DNA of 32,812 nt from Flavobacteriales bacterium (GCA_024641135.1 JAHEDS010000027.1:1-32812), one strand, 5' to 3'; numbered from the stretch's first letter, positions 17,202 to 28,059 are shown. Notes: generated by a model from the letters alone, not told the origin. A program made the numbers and translations.

Positions 17202-17678
17202 ATGGCTAAATTTAATAAGAAAAAGGGAGGCGAATTGCCAGCAATTTCAACAGCATCTTTACCAGATATTGTATTCATGCTATTGTTCTTTTTTATGGTG
17301 GCAACTGTAATGAGAGAGAATACGTTAATGATTAAGAATAGCTTGCCATATGCAGACCAGGTAGAGAAACTTGATAAGAAGGATTTAGTAATGTACATTT
17401 ATGCTGGTAAGCCAAGTGATGCCTACAAGCAATACGGTACAGAAGCTAGAATTCAACTTAATGATAAGTTTGCTGGTGTTGAAGATATTGCAGCATTTAT
17501 TGCTCAAGAACGCGCTTCAAAAAGAGAAGAATTAATTCCGTTTTTAACAACTGCTTTAAAAGTAGATTCAGAAGCTAACATGGGGTTAATTGGTGATATT
17601 AAACAAGAATTACGAAAAGTAAATGCTTTAAAAATTAATTACACTACCAGAAAAGGTAATGTTTTTGATAAGCATTAA
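17202..17678 (+). CDS. ExbD/TolR-family protein 2
   Basis: ISTASLPDIVFMLLFFFMVATVMRENTLMIKNSLP. Confidence 0.92.
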   Translation: MAKFNKKKGGELPAISTASLPDIVFMLLFFFMVATVMRENTLMIKNSLPYADQVEKLDKKDLVMYIYAGKPSDAYKQYGTEARIQLNDKFAGVEDIAAFIAQERASKREELIPFLTTALKVDSEANMGLIGDIKQELRKVNALKINYTTRKGNVFDKH

Positions 17679-17703
17679 ATTTTAAGTCTTAATTTTATAT
17701 TAT

Positions 17704-17740
17704 AAAAAAGGTGTTTTGATTTTTCAAAACACCTTTTTTT
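17704..17740 (+). terminator. Rho-independent terminator of the exb operon
   Basis: AAAAAAGGTGTTTTG-ATTTTT-CAAAACACCTTTTTT long perfect stem with T-run. Confidence 0.9.
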
Positions 17741-17765
17741 ATACCTTTATAGTTCAGTTACATTT

Positions 17766-18458
17766 ATGAAGAGTTCGATTTTTATAATAGTTTTAGTGTT
17801 TTTTTTTCAGTTTTCTTATGCTCAGGAAATAGAAAATAAAACGGTAGACTCGTTATATAAGGAGGATCAGTTTTATACTGGCTTAACATATAATATTTTA
17901 GGTAACAAGCCGGCAAACCTTACTCAAAGTGGTTTTTCAATAGGTTTTCATTTAGGTTTTATTAAGGATATGCCTATAAATAAAAACAGGAATATGGCTA
18001 TTGGGGTGGGTTTTGGATATGCAACGAATACGTATAATCAAAACCTTCAAATTTCTAAAAGCTTGAACAATACGTTTAATTATATTATTTTAGAAAATAC
18101 TTCAGACTATACAAAAAATAAATTTACTGGACATTTTGTGGAATTACCTATTGAATTTAGATGGCGTACGTCAACCCCAACAAAATATGATTTCTGGCGT
18201 ATTTATTCGGGCTTTAAATTAAGTTATTTATTTGCGAGTACTGCTAAATATGATGGCAATTCAGGGGCATTTAAATATAATAACATATCTGATTTTAATG
18301 ACCTTCAATATGGTGTTACTTTGTGTGTTGGTTATAATACCTGGAATTTTTATGCGTACTATGCATTGAATCCAGTGTTTTCCAGTAATGCTACTTTAGA
18401 TAATAAACCAATAGATATGAATTCAATAAAGATTGGTCTCATGTTCTACATATTATAA
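17766..18458 (+). CDS. PorT-like outer-membrane beta-barrel protein
   Basis: Signal peptide ending SYAQ; GFSIGFHLGFIKDMPINKNRNMAIGVGFGYATNTYNQNL; FVELPIEFRWRTSTPTKYDFWRIYSGFKLSYLF. Confidence 0.85.
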   Translation: MKSSIFIIVLVFFFQFSYAQEIENKTVDSLYKEDQFYTGLTYNILGNKPANLTQSGFSIGFHLGFIKDMPINKNRNMAIGVGFGYATNTYNQNLQISKSLNNTFNYIILENTSDYTKNKFTGHFVELPIEFRWRTSTPTKYDFWRIYSGFKLSYLFASTAKYDGNSGAFKYNNISDFNDLQYGVTLCVGYNTWNFYAYYALNPVFSSNATLDNKPIDMNSIKIGLMFYIL

Positions 18459-19058
18459 CCAGTATTTTAATAGAATAAGCTGAGGTATAAAGCCTATAAA
18501 AAAGCCAATTACTAATTCTATTCCTGAATGTGCTTTTAAATGTAATCTGGAGGTTGCGATGGCGCCGGTAATTACAAACATAATGGCTAATGTCCCATTG
18601 ATATTAATACTAAAATGGATACTTAAGGCTATAAAAAACATAAATAATCCAGCAATGGAGGTCATATGAATGCTAGCCTTAATTTTCATTATTGCCAAAA
18701 AAAGGCAGGCTAATGTCGATATTAAAATTCCAACAAAAAAATAATAAAGTTCAATAATCTGGTTAGCAGTTAATATTCTGTTTAATACTAATAGTATCAC
18801 TATGCAATGCACAATTAAAGGGAATATACGCTCTTTAGTAGTTTCAAGATAAATTGACTTTGCTTTACCTAATGTTTTTAACAAGAAATAGAGTAAGATA
18901 GGTAAGGCAATAGTTAATATGGACAGGGATATTAATTTGGCTTGAATGATTTGTATTGAAACATATTTTGGCGATTTTGAAAAATAGAAAATAACGCCAA
19001 GTAATGGAATTATTAATGGATGAAAAATAAAGGAGACGCTTTTTAAGATATTATTCAT
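18453..19058 (-). CDS. PAP2-like membrane protein
   Basis: Multi-TM; KIKASIHMTSIAGL and SRLHLKAHSGIELVIGFFIGF resemble PAP2 motifs. Start codon overlaps the rpoN stop by 1 nt (TAATG); 3' end overlaps the PorT-like ORF by 6 nt. Confidence 0.75.
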   Translation of the reverse strand: MNNILKSVSFIFHPLIIPLLGVIFYFSKSPKYVSIQIIQAKLISLSILTIALPILLYFLLKTLGKAKSIYLETTKERIFPLIVHCIVILLVLNRILTANQIIELYYFFVGILISTLACLFLAIMKIKASIHMTSIAGLFMFFIALSIHFSININGTLAIMFVITGAIATSRLHLKAHSGIELVIGFFIGFIPQLILLKYWL

Positions 19059-20518
19059 TACATTTTTTTACGCAATCTGGCTACTGGTACATCGAGTTGT
19101 TCTCTATATTTTGCAACGGTTCTTCGGGCAATAGGATAGCCTTTGTCTTTTAATATTGCTGCTAAAGTTTCATCTGTTAAAGGCTTTTTCTTATTTTCTT
19201 CTTCAATAACGGTTTCAAGTATTTTTTTTATTTCCCTCGTTGAAACATCTTCTCCTTGATCATTTTTCATGGATTCAGAAAAGAATTCCTTAATAAGTTT
19301 TGTTCCATAAGGCGTATCTACATATTTACTATTAGCAACCCTAGAAACTGTTGAGACATCCATATTAATTTCGTCTGCAACGTCTTTTAATATCATAGGT
19401 TTTAGATTACGCTCATCACCCGATAAAAAATAATCTTTTTGATAATGCATAATGGCACTCATGGTTATAAACAAGGTTTGTTGTCGCTGCTTTATAGCTT
19501 CTATAAACCATTTAGCGGCATCTAACTTTTGTTTAATAAATATAACTGCATCTTTTTGAGAACCCGATTTATCACTTGAGTCTTTATAGGTTTTAAGCAT
19601 ATTATGATATTCTCTAGACACATGCAGTTCTGGGGCATTTCTACCATTAAGAGTTAACTCTAACTCTCCATCAATAATTTTAATGGCAAAATCGGGTACA
19701 ATATGCTCTACAATTCTGTTGTTTCCTGAATATGATCCACCTGGTTTTGGGTTTAAATGTTCAATTTCTGAAATGGCATCTTTCAATTGAATTTTAGTCA
19801 CATCAAATTTTTGAATTAACTTTTCGTAGTGCTTTTTAGTAAATTGCTCAAAAGCATTATCAATAATATCAATAGCCAATTCAATGTCTGGAGACTTCTC
19901 TCTTCGATGTAATTGAATGCTCAAGCATTCTTGTAAATTTCTAGCACCAACGCCCGCAGGGTCTAACTCATGAACCAGTTTTAATACATATTTAATCTTT
20001 TCTTCTGTGGTATAAATATTTTGAGTGAAAGCTAAGTCATCCATAATATCCGATAAAGATCTACGGATGTAACCACTATCGTCTACACTACCCACTAAAA
20101 ACTCGGCTATGTCTCGTTCTTCATCAGATAGGCGATAGGTATTTAATTGATCAATTAAATATTGTGTAAAAGAAGTGCCTGCAGCATACGGAATAGTCTT
20201 TTCTTCGTCATCAGCACTATAATTATTAGCCTGTGTTCTGTAATCAGGGACTTCGTCATCACTTAAATACTCGTCTACATTTATATCCTCCGCATTTATA
20301 GAATCCTGGTCGTTATAATCGTCGGAAGAGTTATCTAGATCTGAATCAAAATCATTTTCAACCTCTTCTTTTCCACCTTCTAACGCTGGGTTCTCTTCTA
20401 GTTCCTGCTTAATACGTTGTTCAAAAGCTTGCGTAGGCAACTGAATCAATTTCATTAATTGAATCTGTTGTGGTGACAACTTTTGAGATAGTTTAAACTG
20501 TAATTGTTGTTTAAGCAT
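19058..20518 (-). CDS. rpoN: RNA polymerase sigma-54 factor
   Basis: Region I MLKQQLQFKLSQKLSPQQIQLMKLIQLPTQAFEQRIKQELEENPAL; RpoN box ARRTVAKYREQL. Confidence 0.98.
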   Translation of the reverse strand: MLKQQLQFKLSQKLSPQQIQLMKLIQLPTQAFEQRIKQELEENPALEGGKEEVENDFDSDLDNSSDDYNDQDSINAEDINVDEYLSDDEVPDYRTQANNYSADDEEKTIPYAAGTSFTQYLIDQLNTYRLSDEERDIAEFLVGSVDDSGYIRRSLSDIMDDLAFTQNIYTTEEKIKYVLKLVHELDPAGVGARNLQECLSIQLHRREKSPDIELAIDIIDNAFEQFTKKHYEKLIQKFDVTKIQLKDAISEIEHLNPKPGGSYSGNNRIVEHIVPDFAIKIIDGELELTLNGRNAPELHVSREYHNMLKTYKDSSDKSGSQKDAVIFIKQKLDAAKWFIEAIKQRQQTLFITMSAIMHYQKDYFLSGDERNLKPMILKDVADEINMDVSTVSRVANSKYVDTPYGTKLIKEFFSESMKNDQGEDVSTREIKKILETVIEEENKKKPLTDETLAAILKDKGYPIARRTVAKYREQLDVPVARLRKKM

Positions 20519-20601
20519 TTTAAAAACTAGTTTAGATAAAAGTATAAAAACTATATTAAAAACCCTATTTGGTTATTGAAGCAAATAGGGATTATTTTGT
20601 T

Positions 20602-22035
20602 TTAGAATTCTGCGTTTTGCGGTGTTCTTGGAAAAGGAATGACGTCCCTAATATTTGTCATCCCTGTTGCAAACATGACTAATCTTTCAAATCCAAGTCC
20701 AAAACCAGAATGTACTGCAGTTCCATATTTACGAAGATCTAAATACCACCAAAGTTCCTTTTCATCAATATCCAATGCAGCCATTTTTTCTTTAAGAACT
20801 TCCAATCGTTCTTCACGTTGTGATCCTCCTACCATTTCACCAATACCCGGGAATAAAATATCCATGGCTCTAACAGTTTTACCATCTTCATTTAAACGCA
20901 TATAAAAGGCTTTAATATTCGCTGGATAATCAAATAAAATAACCGGACATTTAAAGTGTTTCTCTACCAGAAAGCGTTCATGTTCACTTTGTAGGTCGGC
21001 ACCCCATTCATTAATTATATATTTAAATTTCTTTTTCTTATTTGGGGTACTATTTCGAAGAATATCAATAGCCTCGGTATAACTAACTCTTTTAAAATTG
21101 TTATCAATTACAAAGTCTAGTTTTTCTATTAAACTCATTTCACTTCGTTCTGCCTGTGGCTTTGTTTTTTCTTCGTCTAATAATCTACTTTCTAAAAAGT
21201 CTAAATCTTCTCGATTATTGGTTAAAACATATTTTAAAACATATTTTAAAAAGTCCTCAGCCAAATCCATATTACCTGCTAAGTCCATGAAGGCAACTTC
21301 AGGTTCAATCATCCAAAACTCTGCTAAATGCCTTGACGTGTTTGAGTTTTCAGCTCTGAAAGTTGGTCCAAACGTGTATACTTTACCTAAAGACATGGCA
21401 TAGGTTTCTGCTTCTAATTGGCCTGAAACAGTAAGGTTGGTTTCTTTTCCAAAAAAATCTTTTGAGAAATCAACTTTCCCCTCCTTAGTTAAAGGCGGGT
21501 TTTTAGCATCTAAATTACTAACCCTAAACATTTCGCCTGCGCCTTCAGCATCACTTCCTGTAACAATCGGGGCATGCATATAAAAGAAGCCGTTATCATT
21601 AAAGTATTTATGAATGGCAAAAGATAAGGCAGAGCGCAATCTCATCACGGCACTAAATGTATTCGTTCTTGTACGTAAATGGGCATTTTCACGTAAGAAT
21701 TCAAACGAATGTTTTTTAGGTTGAATAGGGTATGTTTCAGGATCAGAGTCGCCTAAAATAGCAATTGATTTTACTATTATTTCTACTTTTTGTCCTTTAC
21801 CTTGACTTTCCACTAATTCACCTTTAATATGAACTGCTGCACCTGTGGTAATTCTTTTTAAGACGCTTTCATCAGTTTGTTCAAAATCAACAACACACTG
21901 AATATTATTTAAAGAAGATCCATCATTTAAAGCAATAAAACGATTGGCTCTAAAGGTTCTAACCCATCCTTTAATTTCTACCTCAGGTAGCTTGTTATTA
22001 TTTGATAATAATTCTGAAACGGTATGTAATGTCAT
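20602..22035 (-). CDS. asnS: Asparaginyl-tRNA synthetase
   Basis: Class II motifs: FGPTFRAENSNTSRHLAEFWMIEPEVAF; GFGLGFERLVMF. Start set at MTLHTVSELL (22035); CAAATATA at 22054-22061 (minus: TATATTTG) is a -7-like element inside the ORF-track extension. Confidence 0.97.
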   Translation of the reverse strand: MTLHTVSELLSNNNKLPEVEIKGWVRTFRANRFIALNDGSSLNNIQCVVDFEQTDESVLKRITTGAAVHIKGELVESQGKGQKVEIIVKSIAILGDSDPETYPIQPKKHSFEFLRENAHLRTRTNTFSAVMRLRSALSFAIHKYFNDNGFFYMHAPIVTGSDAEGAGEMFRVSNLDAKNPPLTKEGKVDFSKDFFGKETNLTVSGQLEAETYAMSLGKVYTFGPTFRAENSNTSRHLAEFWMIEPEVAFMDLAGNMDLAEDFLKYVLKYVLTNNREDLDFLESRLLDEEKTKPQAERSEMSLIEKLDFVIDNNFKRVSYTEAIDILRNSTPNKKKKFKYIINEWGADLQSEHERFLVEKHFKCPVILFDYPANIKAFYMRLNEDGKTVRAMDILFPGIGEMVGGSQREERLEVLKEKMAALDIDEKELWWYLDLRKYGTAVHSGFGLGFERLVMFATGMTNIRDVIPFPRTPQNAEF

Positions 22036-22141
22036 TAGTTTTAATTTAAAGTGCAAATATAAAGGTTTCAAAACTCAAAATTCAAATATCAAATTCCAAA
22101 AATAGTATGAAATTGGAAATTGATTTTTGATTCTAAATTTT

Positions 22142-24538
22142 TTAGTATTTAGTATCTTCTTCCTCCTCTTCAGGTATAATGTTAATGGCAGGTTCTTTTA
22201 ATACATTTTTATTAGCAATGCTTCTTTCCAGAGATAGCAATAACGAAGGAAGTAAAATTAAGTTTGATAGCATAGCGAATAAGAGCGTTATAGAAACTAA
22301 GGCACCTAAGGCGACAGTACCACCAAAACTTGATATAGTAAATACCGAGAATCCGAAAAACAGGACTATGGAAGTATAAAACATACTCACTCCTGTTTCA
22401 CGTAAGGCAGCATAAACAGATTTATTTATTCTCCAATGGTTAGCCTGAAGTTCTTGTCGGTATTTGGCTAAAAAGTGTATGGTGTCATCTACTGAAATAC
22501 CGAAGGCGATACTAAACACTAAAATAGTTGATGGCTTTATAGGGACTCCCAAATATCCCATTAGCCCTGCTGTAATCAATAATGGCAATAAGTTTGGAAT
22601 AAGAGAAACTATAATCATCTTAAATGACCTAAACATGTAAGCCATGAATAATGAAATTAAGAATATGGCCAGTGTTAAAGAAATGGCTAAGTTTTTTACC
22701 AGATATTTAGTTCCTTTTTGAAATACCAAGGCTTTTCCGGTCATTGTCACATCATACTGCTCTTTTGGAAATACTTTATTGATTTTGTTTTGAACATTTT
22801 CTTCAATATGTTCCATCTTGTCCGTACCAATATCTTTCATAAAAGTTGTGATGCGGGCATATCGACCTGTGCTGTCTACAAAATTCTTAAACAAATTAAC
22901 ATTGGAAGTTGAGTTTTTTGCATAAGATAAAATGAAACTATTTTCTTGTGATGTTGGTAACTGATAATGTTTCGGGTTACCATTATAATAGGCTTGTTTA
23001 GAATATTTTACTAAGCTAACTACAGATATTGGTTTTGATAATTCGGGGGTTTCAATAATTAAATCTTCAAGTTCATTCATGCGCTTTAAAGTAGAAAGTT
23101 TCATAACCCCTTTTTTGCGCTTGGTGTCCACCATTATTTCTAATGGCATAATACCGTTAAACTCTTCTTCAAAAAAGACAATATCCTTGAAAAAATCTGC
23201 TTTTTTTGGCATGTCTTCAATTAAACTACCTGAAATTTTTATTTGATATATACCTATAAAACTTAATATAATTAGTAAAACAGAAGTAGCGTAAATAGCA
23301 ATTCTTTTTTGCTTTACAATACGTTCAATCCAACTTACAAAATAACCAACCCAGCGTCTGTTTAAATGTTCAAGGTGCCGTTCTTTAGGGTAAGGTAAAA
23401 ACGAATATAAAATTGGGATGATTAGTATGCATAAAATAAAAATGGCTAATATACTTAAAGAAGCTACTGTACCAAACTCTTGTAATAACTGACTTTGGGT
23501 AAGCATAAATGTAGCAAAACCCGAAGCTGTTGTTACATTCGTCATTAAAGTGGCGTTTCCTATTTTTGTAATAACACGCTGTAGTGATTTTACTTTGTTA
23601 CCATGTAATTTTACTTCGTGCTGATACTTATTAATTAAAAAGATACAGTTAGGAATACCAATTACAATGATTAATGGTGGTATTAACGCTGTTAAAACCG
23701 TTATTTCATAATTGAGCAACCCAATAATTCCAAAGGTCCACATAACACCTGTACAGACTGTTATAAGTGAAATAAAAGTGGCTCTAAATGATCTGAAAAA
23801 GAAAAAGAAGATAAGAGAAGTTACTAATAATGCTCCAAGAATAAATAAACCTATTTCGTCTACAATATTTTGTGCGTTTAGTGTCCGCACATAAGGCATT
23901 CCAGAAACTCGAACATCTAAATTATAAGCTTTTTCAAATGCTTCTATTTTTGGCTCTAAATCTGAAATAACAAAGTCTTTTCTTACTGAAGTGTTTACAA
24001 TATCCTTTTTTAAATAAATAGCTGTACGTATAGTTCTTGTTTCTTTATTAAACAAAAAGTTATCGTAAAATGGATATTTTTTAAACAGGTCGTTTTCTAA
24101 TAAATCAAGTTGTTCTTTTGAAGCAATGGAATCTTTAATAAAAGGCTCTAGGACAAATTTTTCATTTATGGTGTCTTTTACAAGTTTTTGTAAATCTTTG
24201 ATAGATACGACCGTCTCTACTTCCTTGAATTCCTTAAAAGAATCCGATAAGTCATTCCAAGCATTTAGTTTTTCAACTGTAAAAAGGGTAGAGTCCTTCA
24301 CCCCCAAAACGATTAGGTTTCCTTCTTCCCCAAATATGTTTAAAAAGTTTTTATAGGTAATATTTACTTCATTATCATCTGGTAATAAATTTGCTTCCGT
24401 ATAAGTGAAACGCATGTTTTTCCACTGGAAACTAAAGAAGATGGTGATGAGTATAATTGTAATCAGGATGGCAATTTTATTGCGTAGAATGAGTCTTGCA
24501 ATAATGTCCCAAAAATCTTTTGTAAATAGTTTAAACAT
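22142..24538 (-). CDS. MMPL/RND-superfamily membrane exporter
   Basis: Two RND halves, about 12 TM; FSIAFGISVDDTIHFLAKYRQEL; PNCIFLINKYQHEV. Confidence 0.92.
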   Translation of the reverse strand: MFKLFTKDFWDIIARLILRNKIAILITIILITIFFSFQWKNMRFTYTEANLLPDDNEVNITYKNFLNIFGEEGNLIVLGVKDSTLFTVEKLNAWNDLSDSFKEFKEVETVVSIKDLQKLVKDTINEKFVLEPFIKDSIASKEQLDLLENDLFKKYPFYDNFLFNKETRTIRTAIYLKKDIVNTSVRKDFVISDLEPKIEAFEKAYNLDVRVSGMPYVRTLNAQNIVDEIGLFILGALLVTSLIFFFFFRSFRATFISLITVCTGVMWTFGIIGLLNYEITVLTALIPPLIIVIGIPNCIFLINKYQHEVKLHGNKVKSLQRVITKIGNATLMTNVTTASGFATFMLTQSQLLQEFGTVASLSILAIFILCILIIPILYSFLPYPKERHLEHLNRRWVGYFVSWIERIVKQKRIAIYATSVLLIILSFIGIYQIKISGSLIEDMPKKADFFKDIVFFEEEFNGIMPLEIMVDTKRKKGVMKLSTLKRMNELEDLIIETPELSKPISVVSLVKYSKQAYYNGNPKHYQLPTSQENSFILSYAKNSTSNVNLFKNFVDSTGRYARITTFMKDIGTDKMEHIEENVQNKINKVFPKEQYDVTMTGKALVFQKGTKYLVKNLAISLTLAIFLISLFMAYMFRSFKMIIVSLIPNLLPLLITAGLMGYLGVPIKPSTILVFSIAFGISVDDTIHFLAKYRQELQANHWRINKSVYAALRETGVSMFYTSIVLFFGFSVFTISSFGGTVALGALVSITLLFAMLSNLILLPSLLLSLERSIANKNVLKEPAINIIPEEEEEDTKY

Positions 24539-24717
24539 GTCGAATTTAAAAGTTGTGCAAAGGTAGGAAAAACAACCTATTAGAAAGGGTTATAGTGAGA
24601 TAATGTTACTTAAAGGGTGTTTTTAAAAGGCACAATAACAATTAAGTGATGAAACAAATGCTTTGGAGCGGTAATTTGAAACGTAATTAGTTGAAAATTA
24701 AGTTGAAATACAAAAAA

Positions 24718-24739
24718 AAAGCGACTTTTAAGTCGCTTT
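24718..24739 (-). terminator. Terminator downstream of frr
   Basis: AAAGCGACTT-TT-AAGTCGCTTT, followed on the minus strand by a run of T. Confidence 0.85.
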
Positions 24740-24744
24740 ATATA

Positions 24745-25302
24745 CTATACAGTCATTATTTCTCTTTCCTTAACTTCAAGAATTTCGTCAATTTTTCTAA
24801 CGTATTTATCTGTTAATTCTTGAATATCAATTTCTGCGTTTTTTTTAAGGTCTTCAGAAATATCTTCCGATTTTTTAATGTCATTATTGGCATCTTTTCG
24901 AGCACTTCTAACTCCAATTTTTGCGTCTTCTGCTTCTGCTTTCGCTTGCTTAGCTAAATCTTTACGACGTTCTTCGGTAAGTGGTGGCACATTTATTATG
25001 ATAGATTCACCATTATTCATAGGGTTAAATCCAATATTGGCAACCATGATTCCTTTTTCAATTTCTTGAAGCATGCTTTTTTCCCATGGCTGAACAGTAA
25101 TTGTTCTACCATCGGGCGTATTAACATTGGAAACCTGACTCAACGGTGTTTGAGAACCATAATAATTAACCATAACACTTCCTAACATGGCGGGACTTGC
25201 TTTTCCGGCTCTAATATTTACAAATTGTTTTTCTAAATGCTTTAGCGCATTATCCATAGACTCTTTTGCTGTGTCTAATATGAATTGTACTTCTTCATTC
25301 AT
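24745..25302 (-). CDS. frr: Ribosome recycling factor
   Basis: MDNALKHLEKQFVNIRAGKASPAML; LTEERRKDLAKQAKAEAEDAKIGVRSARKDAN. Confidence 0.98.
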   Translation of the reverse strand: MNEEVQFILDTAKESMDNALKHLEKQFVNIRAGKASPAMLGSVMVNYYGSQTPLSQVSNVNTPDGRTITVQPWEKSMLQEIEKGIMVANIGFNPMNNGESIIINVPPLTEERRKDLAKQAKAEAEDAKIGVRSARKDANNDIKKSEDISEDLKKNAEIDIQELTDKYVRKIDEILEVKEREIMTV

Positions 25303-25346
25303 AACTTTATTCTTTAATTTTCAATTTACCTAAAAACGGTGCCTTA

Positions 25347-26054
25347 CTAACCGTTCACTTCGGTTCCTATGTTTTCTCCAGAAACTACTTTTAAAAGATT
25401 TCCTTTTTTATTCATGTCAAATACAATAATTGGTAACGAGTTTTCCTGGCTTAGGGTAAATGCGGTGGTATCCATTACTTTTAGTCCTTTTCTAATGACA
25501 TCATCAAAAGAAATAGTATCAAATTTAATTGCATTTGCATCTTTCTCTGGGTCTACATTGTAAATTCCGTCAACGCGAGTGCCTTTTAAAATAACGTCGG
25601 CTTCAATTTCTATAGCTCTTAATACTGCAGCAGAATCCGTTGTAAAATAAGGGTTTCCAGTACCACCTCCAAAAATAACAACACGACCTTTTTCTAAATG
25701 ACGCATGGCTCTTCTTCTGATAAACGGTTCGGCAACTTCATTTATTTGAATAGCAGATTGCAATCTGGTTGCAATGCCGGCATTTTCTAAAGCACTTTGC
25801 AGAGCTAGTCCGTTAATAACAGTTGCGAGCATGCCCATATGGTCACCTTGAACTCTATCCATACCTTTACTGGCTCCGGCTACACCTCTAAAAATGTTTC
25901 CACCACCAATAACAATGGCAACTTCAATCCCTTTATCGGTTATAGCTTTAATATCATGTGCATATTCTGCCAGGCGGTCTGGGTCAATACCATATTGACG
26001 AGACCCCATTAAGGCTTCACCAGATAATTTTAGTAGGATTCTTTTGTACTTCAT
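25347..26054 (-). CDS. pyrH: UMP kinase
   Basis: [56 protein letters not shown]. Confidence 0.98.
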   Translation of the reverse strand: MKYKRILLKLSGEALMGSRQYGIDPDRLAEYAHDIKAITDKGIEVAIVIGGGNIFRGVAGASKGMDRVQGDHMGMLATVINGLALQSALENAGIATRLQSAIQINEVAEPFIRRRAMRHLEKGRVVIFGGGTGNPYFTTDSAAVLRAIEIEADVILKGTRVDGIYNVDPEKDANAIKFDTISFDDVIRKGLKVMDTTAFTLSQENSLPIIVFDMNKKGNLLKVVSGENIGTEVNG

Positions 26055-26107
26055 AATGTCTTTTAGAGTTTAACAAAACTACATAAATTTTTGTTTTTAA
26101 ATTATAA

Positions 26108-26132
26108 AAAAAGCCTCTCAAATTAATGAGAA
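26108..26132 (-). terminator. Probable terminator downstream of tsf
   Basis: Imperfect stem GCcTCTCA-aatta-TGAGAaGC flanked by A- and T-runs. Confidence 0.6.
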
Positions 26133-26161
26133 GCTCTTTTATATATTAGTTTGCTATTAGT

Positions 26162-26995
26162 TTAACCTAAAGCAACTCTTTTAAAGTTTACAACTTTTAC
26201 GTCTTTACCAATTGTTTTTACATAGTTGGCAACACTCGACTTGCTGTCTTTTATAAAATCTTGATTTACCAAAGTATTGTCTTTAAAGAAACGGTTTAAT
26301 TTACCTTTAGCAATATTATCTAACATCGCTTCTGGTTTTCCTTCTTGACGTAATTGATCTTTAGCGATTTCAATTTCTTTGTCAATAACTGAAGCGTCTA
26401 CTCCAGCTTCATCTAAAGCAATTGGATTCATAGCAGCTACTTGCATAGCGACATCTTTAGCAACTTCTTCAGCACCATCAACATTTGCAGAAAGACCAAC
26501 TAAAGTAGCTATTTTATTTCCAGCGTGAATATAAGATCCAACAAAAGGAGCTTCGATTTTTTCAAATCCAGTGATCTCGATTTTTTCACCAATAACACCA
26601 GTTTGTTCAATTAATTTTTCAGCAACTGTCATACCTCCAAAATCTGCAGCTAAAAAAGATTCTTTATCTGCATATTTAAAAGCTAAGTCTGCAAATTTAT
26701 TAGCTAAACTTACAAAGCTTTCGTTTTTTCCAACAAAATCAGTTTCACATCCTAAAACAACGGCAACTCCAATAGTTTTAGCATCGTTTACTTTTGCAAT
26801 TGCAGCACCTTCAGTAGATTCTCTGTCAGCTCTATTTGCCGCAACTTTTTGACCTTTTTTACGTAAAATTTCAATTGCTTTTTCAAAATCACCTTCAGCT
26901 TCAACTAAGGCTTTTTTACAGTCCATCATTCCTGCACCAGTAGTTTGTCTCAGTTTGTTTACTTCTGCAGCGGTTATTTTTACCATAGATTCCAT
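26162..26995 (-). CDS. tsf: Translation elongation factor Ts
   Basis: VKITAAEVNKLRQTTGAGMMDCKKALVEAEGDFEKAIEILRKKG. Confidence 0.98.
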   Translation of the reverse strand: MESMVKITAAEVNKLRQTTGAGMMDCKKALVEAEGDFEKAIEILRKKGQKVAANRADRESTEGAAIAKVNDAKTIGVAVVLGCETDFVGKNESFVSLANKFADLAFKYADKESFLAADFGGMTVAEKLIEQTGVIGEKIEITGFEKIEAPFVGSYIHAGNKIATLVGLSANVDGAEEVAKDVAMQVAAMNPIALDEAGVDASVIDKEIEIAKDQLRQEGKPEAMLDNIAKGKLNRFFKDNTLVNQDFIKDSKSSVANYVKTIGKDVKVVNFKRVALG

Positions 26996-27010
26996 TTTTT
27001 AAAATTTAAA

Positions 27011-27053
27011 AAGTCGTTCAATTAGTCTCAAAGAAGAACGAATTAAACGACTT
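27011..27053 (-). terminator. rpsB-tsf intergenic hairpin (attenuator/terminator-like)
   Basis: AAGTCGTT...AACGACTT perfect 8-bp outer stem extended imperfectly inward (AATT pairs); on minus followed by TTTAAATTTT. Confidence 0.55.
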
Positions 27054-27076
27054 AATGTATGTATTAATTATAATTT

Positions 27077-27883
27077 TTATTCGTCGTCTTCGTCAGAAAC
27101 AATTTGCTTCGCTTTAGCTAATGCTTTTGCTTTTTCAGCTGCTACTGTTTCTTCTTCAAAAGAATCATCACCTTCAGTTTCGGCATCTTTTTCAGCTTTA
27201 CGCTCTAATAAGCCTTCGCTGATAGCACCTGTAACATAAGTTAATATTTTATCAATTGATTTTGAAGCATCATCATTTGCAGGGATTACATAATCAACTT
27301 GACGAGGGTCAGAGTTGGTATCAACCATTGCGAAAATAGGAATGTTTAATTTTTGTGCTTCTTTAATCGCGATATGTTCACATTTAATATCAACAACAAA
27401 TAATGCCCCTGGTAAACGTGTCATGTCACTAATAGAACCTAAGTTTTTTTCTAACTTAGCTCTTAAACGGTCTACTTGTAAACGCTCTTTTTTAGAAAGA
27501 GACATAAAGGTTCCGTCTTTCTTCATTCTATCAATAGCAGCCATTTTTTTAACGGCTTTTCTAATAGTAACAAAGTTAGTTAACATACCACCTGGCCATC
27601 TTTCAGTGATGTAAGGCATGTTGATTGCGCCTGCTTTATCAGCAACGATATCTTTTGCTTGTTTTTTTGTAGCAACAAATAGAATTTTACGACCAGAGTT
27701 AGCGATTTTGCTTAACGCTGCTCCAGCTTCTTCCATTTTTGCTGCGGTTTTGTAAAGGTTTATAATATGGATACCGTTACGTTCCATATATACATAAGGG
27801 GCCATGTTTGGATCCCACTTACGTGTAAGGTGACCGAAGTGTACACCTGCTTCAAGTAATTCTTTTACTTCTACTTTTGCCAT
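27077..27883 (-). CDS. rpsB: 30S ribosomal protein S2
   Basis: MAKVEVKELLEAGVHFGHLTRKWDPNMAPYVYMERNGIHIINL. Canonical start at 27883, not 27916. Confidence 0.97.
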   Translation of the reverse strand: MAKVEVKELLEAGVHFGHLTRKWDPNMAPYVYMERNGIHIINLYKTAAKMEEAGAALSKIANSGRKILFVATKKQAKDIVADKAGAINMPYITERWPGGMLTNFVTIRKAVKKMAAIDRMKKDGTFMSLSKKERLQVDRLRAKLEKNLGSISDMTRLPGALFVVDIKCEHIAIKEAQKLNIPIFAMVDTNSDPRQVDYVIPANDDASKSIDKILTYVTGAISEGLLERKAEKDAETEGDDSFEEETVAAEKAKALAKAKQIVSDEDDE

Positions 27884-28059
27884 TTTGTAATAGTTTACGT
27901 TCTGTTGAATTAGCAATGATTAAGTGGTCATTTTTTTAAATTCGCCTTAAACATTTAGATGCTAAACTAAATCCTGTTTTTTACAACTAGGACAACAATA
28001 ACTGGTTTAATTTTTTTTGTTTGCTGTTTACTATAAAAAGTAATCCAGCGAAATAGGTA

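Noticed and set aside
21227-21252. Perfect 12-bp tandem repeat (AAAACATATTTT x2) inside asnS
   Set aside because: It encodes LKYVLKYVL; AsnS proteins generally carry a similar KYV-KYV helix here, so this is codon coincidence rather than a slippage locus.
24540-24717. Roughly 180-bp non-coding gap between the MMPL gene and frr as a possible ncRNA
   Set aside because: Explained by the frr terminator and an MMPL -7 element (TACCTTTG, minus, 24558-24565); no strong additional secondary structure seen by eye.
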